From GCA-2401155 sp045047085 (GTDB lineage: Bacteria > Pseudomonadota > Alphaproteobacteria > Rhizobiales > Rhizobiaceae): DNA of 64,000 nucleotides. The DNA lies in contig JASFYT010000034.1 in NCBI GenBank assembly GCA_045047085.1, positions 1 to 64,000 on the forward strand, given 5' to 3'. This document shows positions 1 through 8,024 of the stretch, in pieces. The notes beneath the pieces are model-generated. The model saw only the letters and a program-made list of their open reading frames with translations, made no database searches and was not told the origin of the DNA. The position numbers and the translations under genes were made by a program. Position 1 is the stretch's first letter; every line of letters starts with the position of its first letter.

Positions 1-338
1 TCACCACCTTGAAGGCGAAGTTGCGAACGAAGTGTACCCCAATCGGTTTCGTTACGAACATCAAAGTTCAAACGACCACGAACAGTCCAGCTAGCGTGAT
101 CAGGATTTTCAACACCACCGGTTGTTGTAGTCCAATGATCGTATGTTGAACGAACATAACCATTGATGTTCATGCAAGTTTCTGTACCAGGAATGTAGAA
201 GAATCCTGAACCATATGCATCACAGATGCGAACGTATTCTACTGGCTCTGGCTCGACGACGATTGCGTCGGCAGCCTGAGCGGTTGATGCTGCAACAAGT
301 ACTGCAGCTGAACCAAGAAGAAGGCTCTTAATATTCAT
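1..338 (-). CDS. Porin, RopA/Omp2 family (N-terminal part, cut by window edge)
   Basis: This is the N-terminal part of an outer-membrane general diffusion porin; the rest lies beyond the left edge. The start codon at 338 follows a GGAGG ribosome site. The first ~22 residues form a signal peptide ending in AQA-A. The mature start is acidic (AIVVEPEPVEY), followed by VRICDAYGSGFFYIPGTETC and a glycine-containing first beta strand. This layout is typical of the Porin_2 family (Brucella Omp2a/b, Rhizobium RopA). The family is largely restricted to Hyphomicrobiales, so the gene is the best taxonomic marker in the window. The conclusion rests on about 110 residues; the barrel itself is not visible. 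Confidence 0.88.
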   Translation of the reverse strand, partial: MNIKSLLLGSAAVLVAASTAQAADAIVVEPEPVEYVRICDAYGSGFFYIPGTETCMNINGYVRSTYDHWTTTTGGVENPDHASWTVRGRLNFDVRNETDWGTLRSQLRLQGG

Positions 339-793
339 TGTGCTGACCTCCAGTCAAACAATTTAAAGATAGTAGATTTTTTCTGTTGATGAGCCGCCGC
401 ATATTAGGAGGCAAATTCAGCATCACAAAAAACCCGTGAACCAAAGGATTGAACAATAAATGCCCTTTCCTGATATTGAACATACTCAAAGCATTTGGCT
501 AGGCAACAGCAAAATGCAGGTTTACCCTGCGGATTCAGTTGTTAGGAAACGTGTGTTGCAGAATTGTCACGGAAACTGTGGGCAATTTAGAATTTCATAA
601 CACCCCGGCAACGTTTCATTAACTTTTGGACGGTGATATTACCTTAAATCTTCGTTTATTGCCCGTAAATGGGAGGCTTCTTTTGCAGAATCACCAGGAA
701 CAATCACCATTGCAACAAGTAAGGCCTTATTACACGTCGATATTCGCAAACTAACGCTTGAATTCTTATGGCACCTGCCTTATCCACGGCGGT
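339..793. other. Intergenic region between porin and tRNA-Ser
   Basis: It holds the upstream region of the minus-strand porin and of the plus-strand tRNA. I see no convincing coding sequence. A long leader for a porin gene is usual, but I could not identify a specific operator. Confidence 0.5.
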
Positions 794-884
794 GGAGAGG
801 TGGCCGAGTGGTCGAAGGCGCTCCCCTGCTAAGGGAGTAAACGTCAAAAGCGTTTCGAGGGTTCGAATCCCTTCCTCTCCGCCA
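794..884 (+). tRNA. tRNA-Ser (GCT anticodon), CCA encoded
   Basis: The acceptor stem GGAGAGG (794-800) pairs with CCTCTCC (874-880), followed by discriminator G and an encoded CCA. The anticodon loop CTGCTAA lies between CTCCC and GGGAG, giving anticodon GCT. A long variable arm (ACGTCAAAAGCGT) marks it as a class II tRNA, as expected for serine. The T arm GGGTTCGAATCCC is canonical. Its 3' part is duplicated at 3270-3332 and its last 13 bases again at 22549-22561, so it appears to have served as an integration site. Confidence 0.95.
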
Positions 885-1005
885 CAGGCCTTATGTTTAC
901 ACGACTTCAGACGAATCTCATAACCCGACACCCCTTTATATATAATGCGCGCGCATGCGGAAACTTGCAGGTTCATGCAGAATGAAACTGGATTGTGTCA
1001 AAAAG

Positions 1006-1023
1006 TGACACAAATCTGACACA
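1006..1023. repeat. 18-bp direct repeat, left copy
   Basis: TGACACAAATCTGACACA lies 122 bp after the tRNA. A copy with one mismatch (T for C) lies at 3192-3209, 61 bp before the duplicated tRNA end. The pair brackets the three-gene cassette. Each copy itself contains two TGACACA-like half sites, which suggests a binding site for a recombination or excision protein. That role is inference. Confidence 0.6.
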
Positions 1024-1183
1024 GACCATCGGAATGTCGTTGAGTTGAACCCGTAGCTACTTGAGATAATCGAAGAAGCAATTAGTCATTCACGTTGTCC
1101 GAAAATCAGCAGACAAAATGCATATTGCAACAAAATCTCGCTATCCATAAAAAAACAGTGCCCTGAATTGAATTTAGGAATTA

Positions 1184-1660
1184 TCAAGACTGTTGATCTG
1201 AAGCGGCCACTTCACCAGACTCTACATCTTTATTTAGAACGAGTTCCGACCATGCGTCGGCGGACAACAACTCCAACAATTCAGAATCATCAGTTGGAAA
1301 CTGCCTAATCGCAACGTGCGCCTTATTGTCGTTCTCTGGCTCAGAAATAATGCGAATTTTGTGATTTCTAGATAAACAAGTACCCTGAATGTCGCTAACC
1401 ATTCCGATAGCGAAACCGGCTTTACCACCAACCTTTAAATCACTGGCACGGATTGCATGGACCGCGCTGATGACCTGCTGTGTTTTTGGAGCAGAGAAAT
1501 GCTCTAGATAAGTTGTAGAGAGATACTTCTCCTGCTCACGCAGTTGAAATGCCGTTCCTAAAATCCCAACGACGACATCGTTCTCATCCTTTCGCAATTT
1601 TGAAAAGGATATATAGCGGACCACATTATGCTCGATAGGGATCCGCTCTCCTTTTTTCAT
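1184..1660 (-). CDS. Hypothetical protein, third gene of tRNA-linked cassette
   Basis: A 158-residue soluble protein that I do not recognise. It has no signal peptide or membrane segment. The N-terminal half looks like a beta-rich fold (HNVVRYISFSKLRKDENDVVVGILGTAF), and the C-terminus is acidic and Ser/Gln-rich. Its start overlaps the stop of the preceding gene by 4 bp (1657-1660), so the two are translationally coupled and probably act together. It is the distal gene of a three-gene unit lying between tRNA-Ser and the duplicated tRNA end, which suggests horizontal acquisition. A defence or toxin-type role is conceivable from context only. Confidence 0.55.
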   Translation of the reverse strand: MKKGERIPIEHNVVRYISFSKLRKDENDVVVGILGTAFQLREQEKYLSTTYLEHFSAPKTQQVISAVHAIRASDLKVGGKAGFAIGMVSDIQGTCLSRNHKIRIISEPENDNKAHVAIRQFPTDDSELLELLSADAWSELVLNKDVESGEVAASDQQS

Positions 1661-2268
1661 TCAACAAACCATTGGTCAGTTCGATAGGCACTCAAAACAT
1701 CTCGTATTCGTTCAATTGAAGTTTGACCAGCGGCAGACTCTCGTTCATCCTCGATATACTGAACCGCGACCCAGCGAATTTTGTCATTCGGCAGGCATTC
1801 GATAGTAAGGTGGTTTTTTCCAGCCGTCCAAGATGCAATGATATGGCCGTTGCTTGTTGCCCCAATTCCCGGTCTTTTCGTCGGATAAATGAAAAGGAGT
1901 AATCGCATCAACGTAACAAAAGATGGGCTTGTGACAGGCAGGTCGTCTTCGTCCCATTCATCAAAATCTAATAAATTATCCAACTGACGAAAAAAACGTT
2001 GGCGCCAATCGTTGTCCAAGTGCATCGCGACCTCAGCTACGCGCATTTTGCACGCAGCAAGGGCGTTGTAAAGTCGCTCCTCAAGTGTCTTTGCTAGGCT
2101 GCCAGAAGCCTGTGGCTCTTTGATAATGTTGTAAGTTCCAATGGAAGCCACACTCATCAAACCTTCACGCAAAATTTTCACTTCAGTGCTTTCAGTGTCC
2201 ACCGGAAGGTTTGAAAAATTCGCATAAGCCTGCACACCACCAACGTAGTCAATCCCAGCTTCACTCAT
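1657..2268 (-). CDS. Hypothetical protein, second gene of tRNA-linked cassette
   Basis: A 203-residue protein of unknown function with no signal peptide or obvious membrane span. A helical middle part (LEERLYNALAACKMRVAEVA) is followed by an acidic DEWDEDDLPV linker. The C-terminal part (GIGATSNGHIIASWTAGKNHLTIE...IRWVAVQYIED) is beta-rich. The GHIIASW...LTIE pattern resembles small hypothetical proteins found beside TIGR04255 genes, but I cannot assign a family. It overlaps the TIGR04255 gene by one base and the next gene by four, so the trio is a tight operon. Confidence 0.55.
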   Translation of the reverse strand: MSEAGIDYVGGVQAYANFSNLPVDTESTEVKILREGLMSVASIGTYNIIKEPQASGSLAKTLEERLYNALAACKMRVAEVAMHLDNDWRQRFFRQLDNLLDFDEWDEDDLPVTSPSFVTLMRLLLFIYPTKRPGIGATSNGHIIASWTAGKNHLTIECLPNDKIRWVAVQYIEDERESAAGQTSIERIRDVLSAYRTDQWFVE

Positions 2269-3131
2269 TATGAAATAAGCTCCCGTGTATTGTCAGTAAT
2301 ACATCTTTCAAAGATATCATTCTTTATCCTTTGCGCTTCTTCCAACACACTCCAAAGGTCAACATCCTTTCTTGGAATATCTTCCGTTCGAAAAACATCT
2401 ATGTCCAACAATAGCGAGAAATGTTTGGGCAAGGGTGCCGCCGTGGTTGTTGATGTAATCGAATAAATCCAATGAGGAATGATCGAAGGTTGTATCACCT
2501 GAGCAACATACTTTAACATAGGGCCACCATAGATAGTAGGTACATTTGGATAAAAATTCAAGTAATGGCTTAACAACCCGCTTGTTGAACTGTTAATCGG
2601 GACATCTATACGATTGATATATCGAACTCCAATTCGTGCAACTGGCTGCTGACTGCTTTTTCTCATATTAGAATACACAGTCTGTGCAGCTTCACGCAAT
2701 TCTTCCCAGCCCATGTAAGGTGCCAATCGAGAGGCAGTAACACCTCCTGGTTGAACTATAACCACTTCATTTTGCTCACGATTTGACAACCTAAAACCCT
2801 GTGGGCTCTGATTAACACTGAGAACACCACCTGTTGACGTGGCATCGAGTTTGACATCAATATTTTGCATTTCCTTCGAATCTGGATACAATTTTCCCAA
2901 CCGTCGAACAATAGTTTCTACGACCCTTGGTGAAAAATCCGAATTCATGCGGAAATCAATTACAGCTTCCGTGATAGGAGCTCTTTTATATTCTCTACTG
3001 GATAGCAGTTCTGGCAAATCACCCTCGCGAGTATAACCTCTTGTGTATTTTAGGAGCATTTCTATCACAATAGGTAAAGAAAATTGTTGCTCATTTGCAT
3101 TAATTCTTGTTGGAATCCAAAACACACACAC
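2268..3131 (-). CDS. TIGR04255 family protein, first gene of cassette
   Basis: The protein carries the two signatures of the sporadically distributed TIGR04255 family. An N-terminal 'YKRAPITEAVIDFRM' segment lies at about residues 48-62 of the longest frame. A C-terminal 'LLLDIDVFR...LEEAQRIKNDIFERCITDNTREL' segment ends the protein, with RIGVRYINRIDVP in the middle. The biochemical function is unknown; the family is found mostly in accessory regions. The longest frame starts at 3131, but the leader before MLLKYTRG is atypical, so the start at 3059 (263 residues) is more likely. It heads the three-gene unit next to tRNA-Ser. Confidence 0.72.
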   Translation of the reverse strand: MCVFWIPTRINANEQQFSLPIVIEMLLKYTRGYTREGDLPELLSSREYKRAPITEAVIDFRMNSDFSPRVVETIVRRLGKLYPDSKEMQNIDVKLDATSTGGVLSVNQSPQGFRLSNREQNEVVIVQPGGVTASRLAPYMGWEELREAAQTVYSNMRKSSQQPVARIGVRYINRIDVPINSSTSGLLSHYLNFYPNVPTIYGGPMLKYVAQVIQPSIIPHWIYSITSTTTAAPLPKHFSLLLDIDVFRTEDIPRKDVDLWSVLEEAQRIKNDIFERCITDNTRELIS

Positions 3132-3191
3132 CCAAAAAATTTCAAATGTGGGTTGATTGAGTAAAAATGTGGTTCATAAACGGAAAATTCT

Positions 3192-3209
3192 TGACACAAA
3201 TTTGACACA
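3192..3209. repeat. 18-bp direct repeat, right copy
   Basis: TGACACAAATTTGACACA matches the copy at 1006-1023 at 17 of 18 positions. It lies just upstream of the TIGR04255 cassette and before the duplicated tRNA end. Confidence 0.6.
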
Positions 3210-3269
3210 TGCAGAACCCTAATTCGGCTCAATTAGTTGAAAAATAACAAAAAAAAGAAAAAGAAAACA

Positions 3270-3332
3270 TCCCCTGCTAAGGGAGTAGGCGCCAAAAGCG
3301 TCTCGAGGGTTCGAATCCCTTCCTCTCCGCCA
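3270..3332 (+). repeat. Duplicated 3' part of tRNA-Ser (attachment site)
   Basis: These 63 bp copy 822-884 of the intact tRNA from the anticodon arm to CCA, with a few substitutions in the variable arm. The last 29 bp (CGAGGG... to CCA) are identical. The 5' half of the tRNA is absent, so this is not a functional tRNA. A partial 3' tRNA copy downstream of the intact gene is the classic footprint of tyrosine-recombinase integration. No integrase gene is left nearby. Confidence 0.88.
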
Positions 3333-4116
3333 TTATTTTTCATGTAACTAATTGATTTAATTAGTTGTTTTATGAAATTACACCAAATAATGGCTAATAC
3401 GCCCTGTTTTGCTACTCATTTTGCTGCACAAATGGGTTCAAGCATTGGAATATGTCTCTTATAAAATGTGATTCTAACTTTTCCATGAGAAGGCGCCTAC
3501 TCAATCATTAAAAGCCTGTCGATACTCGTCAATATGTCTGGATCAGCTTCCATACGAATTCTGAAACCTTGGCTTGCCAGAACTTGCCCGTGGCATGACT
3601 GAACCTTTCGCCGTCAATCAGCAAATTAAGACCGCCTGCCCATTCTAAAGGAGGATGGACAAGCACCATACAATGATGAAATCGCATTGCGGCTTCCAAA
3701 TGTTTTTGTCAACGACGATGTTAAAATCATCCACTACATCTATGACTTTGGCGATGGCTGAGATCATCAGATCAAAATGGGAAAGTTCAGCAATCCTGTT
3801 CCAAATGAACTCTTTCTAAAATTGATTAATCTTGCTTGATCCTGCCTACCCAAAGATATTTTTGGAACCGTAGAAGCCATGGCTGATCTGAAACATCCAG
3901 AACACGACGAGCTCAAACTCGATGTTCTAAAACATTTAAAAAATAGAAACTAAGAAAAACCAAATTTAGGGCGGCCACACCGGACGCTTACCTTACAAAC
4001 GGAATATTGAAGAAACAAATATCCTCAAACTCCATGCGTAACTCTACTGCATCTGGTAGCAAAAAAGATGCTTTCCATCCCCCGTACAACCAACGTTGGG
4101 ACTGTAAGGTCAGGCA
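3333..4116. other. Gene-poor region after the tRNA copy
   Basis: No intact gene is visible. The middle holds a decayed pRiA4b ORF-3-like gene (listed separately). The rest shows no recognisable coding sequence. The last 120 bp should contain the end of the BMC transcript; a CCAACGTTGG palindrome at about 4092-4101 is present, but I see no clear terminator. Confidence 0.45.
3700..3953 (+). pseudogene. Degraded pRiA4b ORF-3-like protein
   Basis: The frame reads HYIYDFGDG, then a TGA stop (3759-3761) where the family has Trp, then DHQIKMGKFSNPVPNE. A second stop follows, and after it VEAMADLKHPEHDELK up to the TAA at 3951. These blocks match the C-terminal half of pRiA4b ORF-3-like proteins (YDFGDGWEH...EKI...P.P.E and ...LADPKHPEH). 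The family is common on plasmids and mobile elements. Two stops and the missing N-terminus make it a pseudogene. The 5' limit is approximate. Confidence 0.7.
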
Positions 4117-4740
4117 TCATCGGCCAGTTACGGCGTTAAGAACTTCACCAATGCGTTGCTGTGCAATTTTCAACGGCTCTGTTTCTCCCGCCATGGAAAT
4201 TCGGCCCGTGGCCCCCATCATCTGAACATCTATGAGCGTAATTTCAGGGGCGGCTTTTTCTGCTTCGTTTGCCGCCATTGCAGCAAACAAAGCCGGAGCC
4301 ATTTCATAGAGGAGAAGTGACTGGCCGGGCAGGATCATCGAAGCCTCACGCATGCGGTTATAAATAACGGCATGCTGATCTGAAATATTTTCGATGATAT
4401 CGGTAAACAATATTTCGGGCTTCAACTGATCTTCCGCCTTGCAATTGATCCCCTCAAGGATGGCCTCCCCTGCCCCCATGACCACTTCACGCGCGCTCGA
4501 ATGTAATTCAAGCAAGCCGAAATGGCGCTCCGTAAACAAAATCCCCGGCTCAAGATCCGGCGCTGCTTTCAACGCCAGATCAGCAATTCGGTGAATTGCA
4601 AGCGCAGGTGCAACTTCGATAATGAGGCTGTGATCACCAACAAATGGCGGATACCCCCGGGCACGGGTCGGAGTCGCCATATACGCCGCAAACTGCGGTT
4701 GTAGATCCTCAATGGGCAGATAAACACGTAACTCTGTCAT
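4117..4740 (-). CDS. BMC-T shell protein (two fused BMC domains)
   Basis: A 207-residue trimeric shell protein of the microcompartment facet. Two tandem BMC domains are visible: one around residues 35-100 (SLIIEVAPALAIHRIADLALKAA...ILFTERHFGLLEL) and one around 120-200 (SLLLYEMAPALFAAMAANEAEKA...VQMMGATGRISMAG). Three copies of such a protein build a pseudohexamer, often with a larger, gated pore. It is the last gene of the BMC operon. The shell gene order (BMC-T, unknown, BMC-P, BMC-H, BMC-T) is, from memory, that of the mycobacterial RMM. It is paralogous to the protein at 5808-6428. Confidence 0.9.
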   Translation of the reverse strand: MTELRVYLPIEDLQPQFAAYMATPTRARGYPPFVGDHSLIIEVAPALAIHRIADLALKAAPDLEPGILFTERHFGLLELHSSAREVVMGAGEAILEGINCKAEDQLKPEILFTDIIENISDQHAVIYNRMREASMILPGQSLLLYEMAPALFAAMAANEAEKAAPEITLIDVQMMGATGRISMAGETEPLKIAQQRIGEVLNAVTGR

Positions 4741-4792
4741 CTATTTTTCAATCATTCTCACATAACCGCCACGCGGCCAGCACAACAGCGTT

Positions 4793-5083
4793 TTATTTGC
4801 CAGTACCAGTATTAAAGTTAAAATGGCTGGCCAGATCAGCGTGAGGACGTGGGATCACATGAACTGATATTAACTCGCCAATTTGACCCGCTGTGTCAGC
4901 GCCCGCTTCGGTAGCAGCCTTAACAGCACCCACATCTCCCTGAATAACCACAGATACCAGACCTGCGCCCACTTCTTCACGAGACACAATTTTCACATTG
5001 GCAGCTTTCACCATTGCATCTGCCGCAGCCAGCGCAGCCACAAAACCTTTGGTCTCAATCATTCCTATTGCTTCATTTGACAT
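4793..5083 (-). CDS. BMC-H shell protein
   Basis: A single BMC domain of about 95 residues that forms the hexagonal shell tile. Visible family hallmarks are AIGMIETKGFVAALAAADAMVKAANV near the N-terminus, then GAGLVSVVIQGDVGAVKAATEAG and the closing ELISVHVIPRPHADL. The start at 5083 is preferred over an upstream in-frame ATG at 5101 because a GGAG site sits just before MSNEAIGM. It lies between the BMC-P gene and the second BMC-T gene. Closest by sequence style to PduA/PduJ/CcmK-type hexamers. Confidence 0.95.
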   Translation of the reverse strand: MSNEAIGMIETKGFVAALAAADAMVKAANVKIVSREEVGAGLVSVVIQGDVGAVKAATEAGADTAGQIGELISVHVIPRPHADLASHFNFNTGTGK

Positions 5084-5106
5084 TTGTTTTCTCCTTTTCA
5101 AAAAAA

Positions 5107-5349
5107 TTAATTATCATCGTCGATCGATCCGATGATCAAGGCGTCAATCGGTGCCTTGACGTTATCAAAATAGGCCGCCGCTACAGACCCTTGCACAACC
5201 AGCACATCTTCTCCCTCACCGCAGCCAAGCGGATCGAGGGCGATAATTTCTGTGCCGTTTTCCAGCTCCACATTCAGCAATGCCCCTTGTGGCAGAGTCT
5301 CTATACGCTTTGTTGACCAAAGCCTGCCGGTAACACGTCCTCTCACCAT
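5107..5349 (-). CDS. BMC-P vertex protein (EutN/CcmL family)
   Basis: An 80-residue pentamer-forming protein that caps the vertices of the microcompartment. It begins MVRGRVTGRLWSTKR, the usual EutN/CcmL opening (M..G.V.G...ST.K). It continues with ALLNVELENGTEIIALDPLGCGEGEDVLVV and ends with the APIDALIIGSIDD segment. The start overlaps the stop of the preceding unknown BMC gene by one base. Confidence 0.94.
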   Translation of the reverse strand: MVRGRVTGRLWSTKRIETLPQGALLNVELENGTEIIALDPLGCGEGEDVLVVQGSVAAAYFDNVKAPIDALIIGSIDDDN

Positions 5350-5804
5350 TATCTCATCCTTTCAATTATTATTTTACGCAGCCTGAGGCGATCTCGCGCC
5401 AAGGGAGTAAACCGGACTGCCCGCCCAAGTCGCACAATTTTCGTCTCCTGCGGCAGTGCCTCAACTTGCCTCTCGGACAAAAATCCATTTTCAATCTGCA
5501 CCACACCACCCTGCGACGCCGGTACAGGCATATCCGCCTTCAGCCCGGAAGTGCGGTCAGAAGTGGTCTTCAACCGAAAAACATGATCGCCCCTAGCGAT
5601 CTTGTCTCTCATAGGCTTGTTCTGGCTGAGCTTCAAAATTTGCTGAACCAGCGATTGCAAATCATCGTCGTTGTTTATCGACACAAACTCCTCGTCTACC
5701 GATAGTTTTGAAACAAGAGCGCGCACTTTGCGTTCTTCGGCAATGAGAGACAGTTCTTCCGCCAGTATTTCACGAATGATGGATCTGACCGCATCAGTTG
5801 TCAT
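5349..5804 (-). CDS. BMC-associated protein with encapsulation-like helix
   Basis: A 151-residue protein with no annotated enzymatic family that I recognise. The N-terminus (DAVRSIIREILAEELSLI) is an amphipathic helix very similar to the C-terminal tail of the aldehyde dehydrogenase at 6432-8024. Such helices target cargo to the inner face of BMC shells. The C-terminus is very basic (RDRLRLRKIIIERMR). It sits between the BMC-T and BMC-P genes, where the mycobacterial RMM locus also has an uncharacterised gene. It could be a scaffold or cargo adaptor; that is inference. Confidence 0.7.
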   Translation of the reverse strand: MTTDAVRSIIREILAEELSLIAEERKVRALVSKLSVDEEFVSINNDDDLQSLVQQILKLSQNKPMRDKIARGDHVFRLKTTSDRTSGLKADMPVPASQGGVVQIENGFLSERQVEALPQETKIVRLGRAVRFTPLARDRLRLRKIIIERMR

Positions 5805-5807
5805 GGC

Positions 5808-6428
5808 TTAGGCGTCTCCATGACCATCGAAACCACCCAGTGCATATTCTGCCGCTTCTTGCGCAGCGCGAATTTCAGACTCACCGCCCGACAGATAGAC
5901 GCGCCCGTTTGCACCAATCATACGATAGTCAACCACTTTGATATTGGCTGCCTTTTCCGCTTCATTTGCCGCAAGGATGGCATAAGATGCGGGTTGCATT
6001 TCGAGCAGGTATAAGGACTCACCACCCAGCACCATCGATCCCAATTTATTCCGGTTGATCAAAAATGCATGTTGGTTATCTATACGTGTCACGATTTTCG
6101 AACCCACTATCTTGGGTTGCATTGCGTCATTGGACTCCGCGCCAAGCGCATCCAGAACCGCCTGCGCGGATTCCCGCACCGCTGATGTATCGCGGGAATG
6201 GAATTCCAGATAACCAAATTGGCGCTCGACAACCAGAATACCGGCACGAACATCCGCATGCTTCAGCGCAATATTGGTCAGGTTTTCAATATCAAGACCA
6301 GGAGCAATTTCGATGATTTGTGCTGCAACATTGGCGCGAGGCAAGGACCCCCTCATCCAACTGGCCATGTAAGACATGGTTTGCGGTTGTAACTGGTCGA
6401 TGAATATGAATGATCGTAAATTTGCCAT
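5808..6428 (-). CDS. BMC-T shell protein (two fused BMC domains)
   Basis: A 206-residue double-domain shell protein. The first BMC domain (about residues 35-100) shows QIIEIAPGLDIENLTNIALKHA and ILVVERQFGYLEFH. The second (about 115-200) shows SLYLLEMQPASYAILAANEAEKA and YRMIGANGRVYLSG. It is a paralogue of the BMC-T at 4117-4740 but diverged, so the shell probably has two kinds of trimer. It follows the aldehyde dehydrogenase gene by 3 bp. Confidence 0.91.
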   Translation of the reverse strand: MANLRSFIFIDQLQPQTMSYMASWMRGSLPRANVAAQIIEIAPGLDIENLTNIALKHADVRAGILVVERQFGYLEFHSRDTSAVRESAQAVLDALGAESNDAMQPKIVGSKIVTRIDNQHAFLINRNKLGSMVLGGESLYLLEMQPASYAILAANEAEKAANIKVVDYRMIGANGRVYLSGGESEIRAAQEAAEYALGGFDGHGDA

Positions 6429-6431
6429 GGG

Positions 6432-8024
6432 TCAGCCTTTCAACGCAGAGCGTAATTCTTCAGCGATGATGCGACGGATGGTTTCGCGCAATTTGTGGTC
6501 TTGCTGAGAAATAGGGCGAGCTGTAGGTTCGGGGGCCTTGAGGTTTGCACTTCTTCCTCCTGATTGTCCGGGCACACCATCAGCCGGAGCTTTTAGCAAT
6601 TTTCCCCGGTGGGTCAAACTGGCCATCTGGCGCCCATCAAGGTTTCCCGCCACATCCTTGTTCCATGCAATCTTGGTCCAGTTCACCAGGTGCTGCGGAC
6701 CAACATTTTCACCGACAGATGAACGGCCAAAATAACCGGTGCCTATTGTGAAAGTTGGAGCGAGATTGGTTGCAAAACCAGCAGCTCCCTGACTGCATGG
6801 CGCGTTGACAATTACACGGTACACTTCAACACTGGCGGCGTAATCCATGATGATTTGATCATCGTTTGCATGAATGGCTGCAGAGTGCCCTGCCCCGGTA
6901 TAGCGCAGTAAAGCGCGCGCTTGTTTCATCACTTGCGAATGGCTATTCGCCACATAATATCCCAGTACCGGACAAAGTTTTTCGCGCGAAAGCACTTCGC
7001 CTACCCCGATCTTGTCGATTGGCGTGATGAGAACTTTGGTTTTACGAGGCACTTTGAACCCGGCCTGTTCGGCAATCCACGACGCATCGCGCCCCAAAGC
7101 TTCCACATTAAATCCACGCTGGTGAAACAAATAATTGCGCAGCAACTCGACTTCGTTTGGTTTGCAGATATGACATCCGGCGCGATCCAGTTCGCGCATC
7201 AATTGGGCCGAAATCTCTTTCAAAGTGATCAACACCGACTCGTTGGTACACAAAACCGAATTGTCAAATGACTTGCTATCGGAGATGAACTTCGCTGCCT
7301 GCTTCAGATCAGCACTCGTATCCACAAAAACCGGAGCATTGCCGGGGCCGACCCCAATCGCCGGGTTGGAGGAAGAATAGGCTGCCCGCACCATGGCGCT
7401 GCCGCCCGTGGCAAGAATAACATTTGTCTTGTCCGACTTCATGAATTCGTCGATCAGCAAAAGGTTGGGATGTTCAATGACCTGAATGACAGCTTCCGGC
7501 GCACCTGCTGCCTCAGCAGCTTTTATCAATGTATTGACCGCATCAACAGAGCATTCACGCGCTGCGGGATGAGGGCTGACTACAATTGCGTTACGGGTCA
7601 TCAGGGCGCACAACACCTTGAAATAAATTGTAGCAATCGGATTGGTAGATGGTGCAAGCGCAAAAACCACACCTGCGGGTCTCGGTACTTCGATGATGTT
7701 GGTTTCTGCATCAAATCTCGGGTTCACAAAATCCCGATCCCGGTAATGTTCAACCAGCGGTAATGCGGAAAGTTCGTTTTTCAGCGTCTTATGTTCGGCA
7801 ACGCCAAATCCGGTTTCTTTGACCGCCCAGTCGCCATACTTTCCAGCATTTTCATGGGCAGCTTTTGCCACTGCATCTGCGATGGCGAGTGTTGATTCTC
7901 GATCATAACGTTGAAAGACCTGAGATGCCCATCTCGCACGTTCCAGCGTCATATCGGCGGCAGCCCGTAACGCTGCGTCTGTGGCACTTATATCGACGAG
8001 TTTTGCAATCGACAGATCCATCAC
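6432..8024 (-). CDS. BMC-encapsulated acylating aldehyde dehydrogenase
   Basis: This should convert an aldehyde, NAD+ and CoA to acyl-CoA inside the microcompartment. The core resembles EutE/PduP: ALAPSTNPIATIYFKV, the cofactor region ILATGGSAMVRAAY, GPGNAPVFVD, and the catalytic Cys in FDNSVLCTNESVL. At 530 residues it exceeds the ~465 of EutE/PduP. The extra C-terminus has a Gly/Pro/Ser-rich linker, then an amphipathic helix (LRETIRRIIAEELRSAL), a classic encapsulation peptide. The start overlaps the aminotransferase stop by 4 bp. In RMM-type loci the aldehyde is thought to be propanal made by the phospho-lyase. Confidence 0.92.
   Translation of the reverse strand: MMDLSIAKLVDISATDAALRAAADMTLERARWASQVFQRYDRESTLAIADAVAKAAHENAGKYGDWAVKETGFGVAEHKTLKNELSALPLVEHYRDRDFVNPRFDAETNIIEVPRPAGVVFALAPSTNPIATIYFKVLCALMTRNAIVVSPHPAARECSVDAVNTLIKAAEAAGAPEAVIQVIEHPNLLLIDEFMKSDKTNVILATGGSAMVRAAYSSSNPAIGVGPGNAPVFVDTSADLKQAAKFISDSKSFDNSVLCTNESVLITLKEISAQLMRELDRAGCHICKPNEVELLRNYLFHQRGFNVEALGRDASWIAEQAGFKVPRKTKVLITPIDKIGVGEVLSREKLCPVLGYYVANSHSQVMKQARALLRYTGAGHSAAIHANDDQIIMDYAASVEVYRVIVNAPCSQGAAGFATNLAPTFTIGTGYFGRSSVGENVGPQHLVNWTKIAWNKDVAGNLDGRQMASLTHRGKLLKAPADGVPGQSGGRSANLKAPEPTARPISQQDHKLRETIRRIIAEELRSALKG

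Noticed and set aside
704..976. Open reading frame across the tRNA-Ser on the minus strand
   Set aside because: It overlaps the tRNA completely and shows no protein family features. It is a chance frame.
3270..3332. Second tRNA-Ser gene
   Set aside because: Only the part from the anticodon arm to CCA is present. The acceptor 5' strand and D arm are missing, so it cannot fold as a tRNA.
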